From Ilumatobacteraceae bacterium (lineage in GTDB: Bacteria; Actinomycetota; Acidimicrobiia; Acidimicrobiales; Ilumatobacteraceae), in contig SKFX01000008.1 of the NCBI GenBank assembly GCA_007117775.1, positions 1 through 13,675 of the forward strand: DNA of 13,675 nucleotides, read 5' to 3'. Of this stretch, positions 12,133-13,675 are shown piece by piece (the first letter of the stretch is position 1; every line of letters begins with the position of its first letter). Under the pieces are notes generated by a model, which worked only from the letters and a program-made list of their open reading frames with translations, was not told the origin of the DNA and did no database searches. A program made the position numbers and the translations under genes.

Positions 12133-12815
12133 GCGCGATCGGCGATGTGTGGTCATTTCTGACCACCGGATCGAACTGGACCGGCTCATCGGGGATCTGG
12201 ACCCGCTCGATGGCACATCTGTGGATCTCACTGGTCGCAACGACACTGGCCGCGGCAGTCTCGCTACCCGCTGCGATCTGGCTCGGCCACCGGCGTCTGG
12301 CTCCGGTGCTCTCGGTCGGTATCGCCAACCTGGGCCGCGCCATCCCATCGTTCGCTGTCATCGCACTGGTCCTGCCGATCAGCATCAGCCTCGGGTTCGG
12401 CCTCGGATTCTGGCCGACCTGTGTGGCACTCGTGGCCCTCGGCATTCCGCCGATCTTCACCAACACGTACGCCGGGATCGTCGGCACACCGGCCGATTCC
12501 ACCGAGGCGGCACGCGCCATCGGCATGACCGAACGACAGCTGCTGCGCCGGGTCGAGATCCCGAGCGCACTGCCGTTCATCATGACCGGCCTGCGCATCT
12601 CAACGGTGCAGATCATCGCAACGGCCACCCTCGGAGCACTGGTCGGCTACCAGTGTCTCGGCAGTTTCGTCATCGAGGGGCTCGCGCAACCGAGCCGGGC
12701 CCGCGACCGCTTGCTGACCGGCGCACTACTGGTCGCAGCGATGGCCATGTTCGTGGACTATCTCTTCAATCGTGCCGAGGCTCGTCTGATCCCGTGGCGA
12801 CGAACGGTACGGTGA
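12129..12815 (+). CDS. Compatible-solute ABC importer, second permease (OpuCB/OpuCD type)
   Basis: A 228-residue membrane subunit, partner of the preceding permease. It begins at the ATG in an ATGA overlap with the upstream stop. Motifs: HLWISLVATTLAAAVSLPAA, NLGRAIPSFAVIALVLPISI, the EAA loop STEAARAIGMTERQLLRRVEIPSALPFIMTGLR and QIIATATLGALVGYQCLGSF. Central family elements are present, including the proline-rich loop GIPPIFTNTYAGI (family: A[L/I]PPIL.NTY.GI). It ends in a basic tail (ARLIPWRR). A 96-base spacer with a hairpin separates it from the binding-protein gene. OpuCB and OpuCD cannot be assigned separately from sequence. Confidence 0.9.
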   Translation: MSAIGDVWSFLTTGSNWTGSSGIWTRSMAHLWISLVATTLAAAVSLPAAIWLGHRRLAPVLSVGIANLGRAIPSFAVIALVLPISISLGFGLGFWPTCVALVALGIPPIFTNTYAGIVGTPADSTEAARAIGMTERQLLRRVEIPSALPFIMTGLRISTVQIIATATLGALVGYQCLGSFVIEGLAQPSRARDRLLTGALLVAAMAMFVDYLFNRAEARLIPWRRTVR

Positions 12816-12839
12816 AGAGCGTCGGTCTACTGAGCCATC

Positions 12840-12858
12840 CGACGATCGAGCATCGTCG
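12840..12858 (+). other. Intercistronic hairpin between the second permease and the binding protein
   Basis: A perfect 7-base stem CGACGAT/ATCGTCG around a 5-base loop (CGAGC). It lies 24 bases after the permease stop and 53 before the binding-protein start. With no T-tract it is unlikely to stop transcription fully; it may stabilise mRNA ends or set the higher level of binding protein usually needed. Role is inferred. Confidence 0.4.
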
Positions 12859-12911
12859 AATGGCCCTGACATGATCCCCAACACCATCAACACCACGAGA
12901 GTGAGAGCGTT

Positions 12912-13675
12912 ATGAGAGTGAACACGAGCCAACACCGCCACCAGTCCGGACGCCGCCGATTGCTGCGCATGATCGCCCCGGTCGCCGTCGCAGCCGTGGC
13001 CTTCGGCCTCGCCGCCTGCGGTGGCGACGATGATGCCGACACCGATACCGATACCGCCGAGAACGGCGATGTTCAGATCCCTGATGGCCCGACCATCGTC
13101 ATCGGATCACAGGACTTCGGCGAGAGCCTGATCCTGGCAGAGGTCTACGGCCAGGCCCTCAGCCATGCCGGCTACGACGTCAACCTGCAGGCCCTCGGCG
13201 GCTTCCGTGATCTGGTCTTCACCTCCTTTGACTCCGGCGAGATCAACTTCACCCTCGAGTACGCCGCATCGGCGCTGGAATTCCTGAACGACTTCGCCGG
13301 CGAGGCCTCATCGGATGTCATCGACACCGCAAACAAGTTCGGCACCGAACTCGAAGCTCGAGGTCTTGTGGCGCTCGCACCATCAAATGCGGTCAATTCG
13401 AACTCGTTCGTCGTCACCGCTGAGACCGCTGAACGCCTTGGTCTCACGTCTGTGAGCGATCTCACCGAGGACCTCCGCCTCGGTGCACCGCCGGACTGTG
13501 CCGATAACGCCTCATGCCTTCCGGGTCTGTTGTCGGTCTACGGCATCGACCTGTCCTCCAGCTTCGTTCCCCTCGACGGCGGTGGCCCACTCACCGTGGC
13601 CGCTCTCGAGGGCGGTGAGATCGATGTCGGCATCTTGTTCTCCACCGATGGTGTGATCGCTGAGCAGGGCTGGGT
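12912..13675 (+). CDS. Compatible-solute ABC importer, lipoprotein substrate-binding protein (runs off right edge)
   Basis: The outside-facing solute receptor, 254 codons visible with no stop, perhaps 50-70 residues short of the full family length. A basic N-terminus and hydrophobic core end in a lipobox LAAC-GG (Cys near residue 36), so it is a lipid-anchored lipoprotein. An Asp/Thr-rich linker with short DT repeats follows. The OpuAC-type domain begins TIVIGSQDFGESLILAEVYG (family GS.NFTE..IL), then EINFTLEYAASALEFLND, NSNSFVVTAETAERLGL, LRLGAPPDCADNASCLPGL (two Cys, probable disulfide) and EGGEIDVGILFSTDGVI. The EYAAS segment differs from the EYTGT usual in betaine/choline binders, so substrate identity is open. 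ATG 12912 is preferred, with GAGAG 4 bases upstream; GTG 12918 is possible. Confidence 0.9.
   Translation, partial: MRVNTSQHRHQSGRRRLLRMIAPVAVAAVAFGLAACGGDDDADTDTDTAENGDVQIPDGPTIVIGSQDFGESLILAEVYGQALSHAGYDVNLQALGGFRDLVFTSFDSGEINFTLEYAASALEFLNDFAGEASSDVIDTANKFGTELEARGLVALAPSNAVNSNSFVVTAETAERLGLTSVSDLTEDLRLGAPPDCADNASCLPGLLSVYGIDLSSSFVPLDGGGPLTVAALEGGEIDVGILFSTDGVIAEQGW

Noticed and set aside
1..13675. Defence island, prophage, toxin-antitoxin or biosynthetic cluster
   Set aside because: All recognised genes are metabolic, transport or envelope functions; no nuclease, helicase, methyltransferase, integrase or reverse transcriptase motif was found on either strand.

Overview
The window is GC-rich (by eye near 63-65%), densely packed bacterial chromosome. 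A secreted protein with a long [VA]P-x-Thr(4-6) tail, actinobacterial-type homologues, an HGAYN...SRGCIRI L,D-transpeptidase and very short spacers suggest a high-GC actinobacterium, most likely class Acidimicrobiia (Ilumatobacter/Microthrix relatives). That placement is inference. I see no rRNA, tRNA, CRISPR array, transposase or phage gene, and no gene-free stretch over 300 bases.

Layout: (1) 1-641, minus: N-terminal part of glucose-6-phosphate isomerase (pgi), leaving the window on the left. (2) 703-3426, plus: a RarD/EamA transporter, then an exopolyphosphatase/GppA-family protein. (3) 3471-5461, minus: an exported L,D-transpeptidase with a poly-Thr tail, preceded on its strand by a DPM1-like family 2 glycosyltransferase. 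(4) 5511-7315, plus: a small four-helix membrane protein and an argininosuccinate synthase (argG) of the long, E. coli-like type. (5) 7339-8448, minus: an M20 metallopeptidase, convergent with argG across an inverted repeat that holds both stop codons. (6) 8571-9712, plus: a VIT1/CCC1-family metal transporter and a Cys-rich DUF2237 protein. (7) 9742-10245, minus: a Bcp/PrxQ peroxiredoxin. (8) 10283 to the right edge, plus: an OpuC/YehXYZW-type compatible-solute ABC importer in the order ATPase with CBS domains, permease, permease, lipoprotein binding protein (cut off at the right edge). Its first three genes overlap by 1-4 bases, and the last follows a hairpin-containing spacer.

The genes are largely housekeeping and I find no clear new defence or mobile system. 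The most interesting signal is regulatory. At ten gene starts, on both strands, a TANNNT (-10-like) hexamer lies about 6-13 bases (mostly 6-10) before the start codon; in three cases (M20 peptidase, VIT1, bcp) the spacer is exactly 6 bases. This is what leaderless transcription would look like, and it decides several ambiguous starts. The main exceptions are the L,D-transpeptidase, which has a -10-like hexamer farther upstream plus a clear Shine-Dalgarno sequence, ppx, which has no TA dinucleotide upstream at all, and the operon-internal ABC genes. A second lead is the pairing of the Thr-rich exported transpeptidase with a DPM1-like glycosyltransferase, which could mean protein O-glycosylation.
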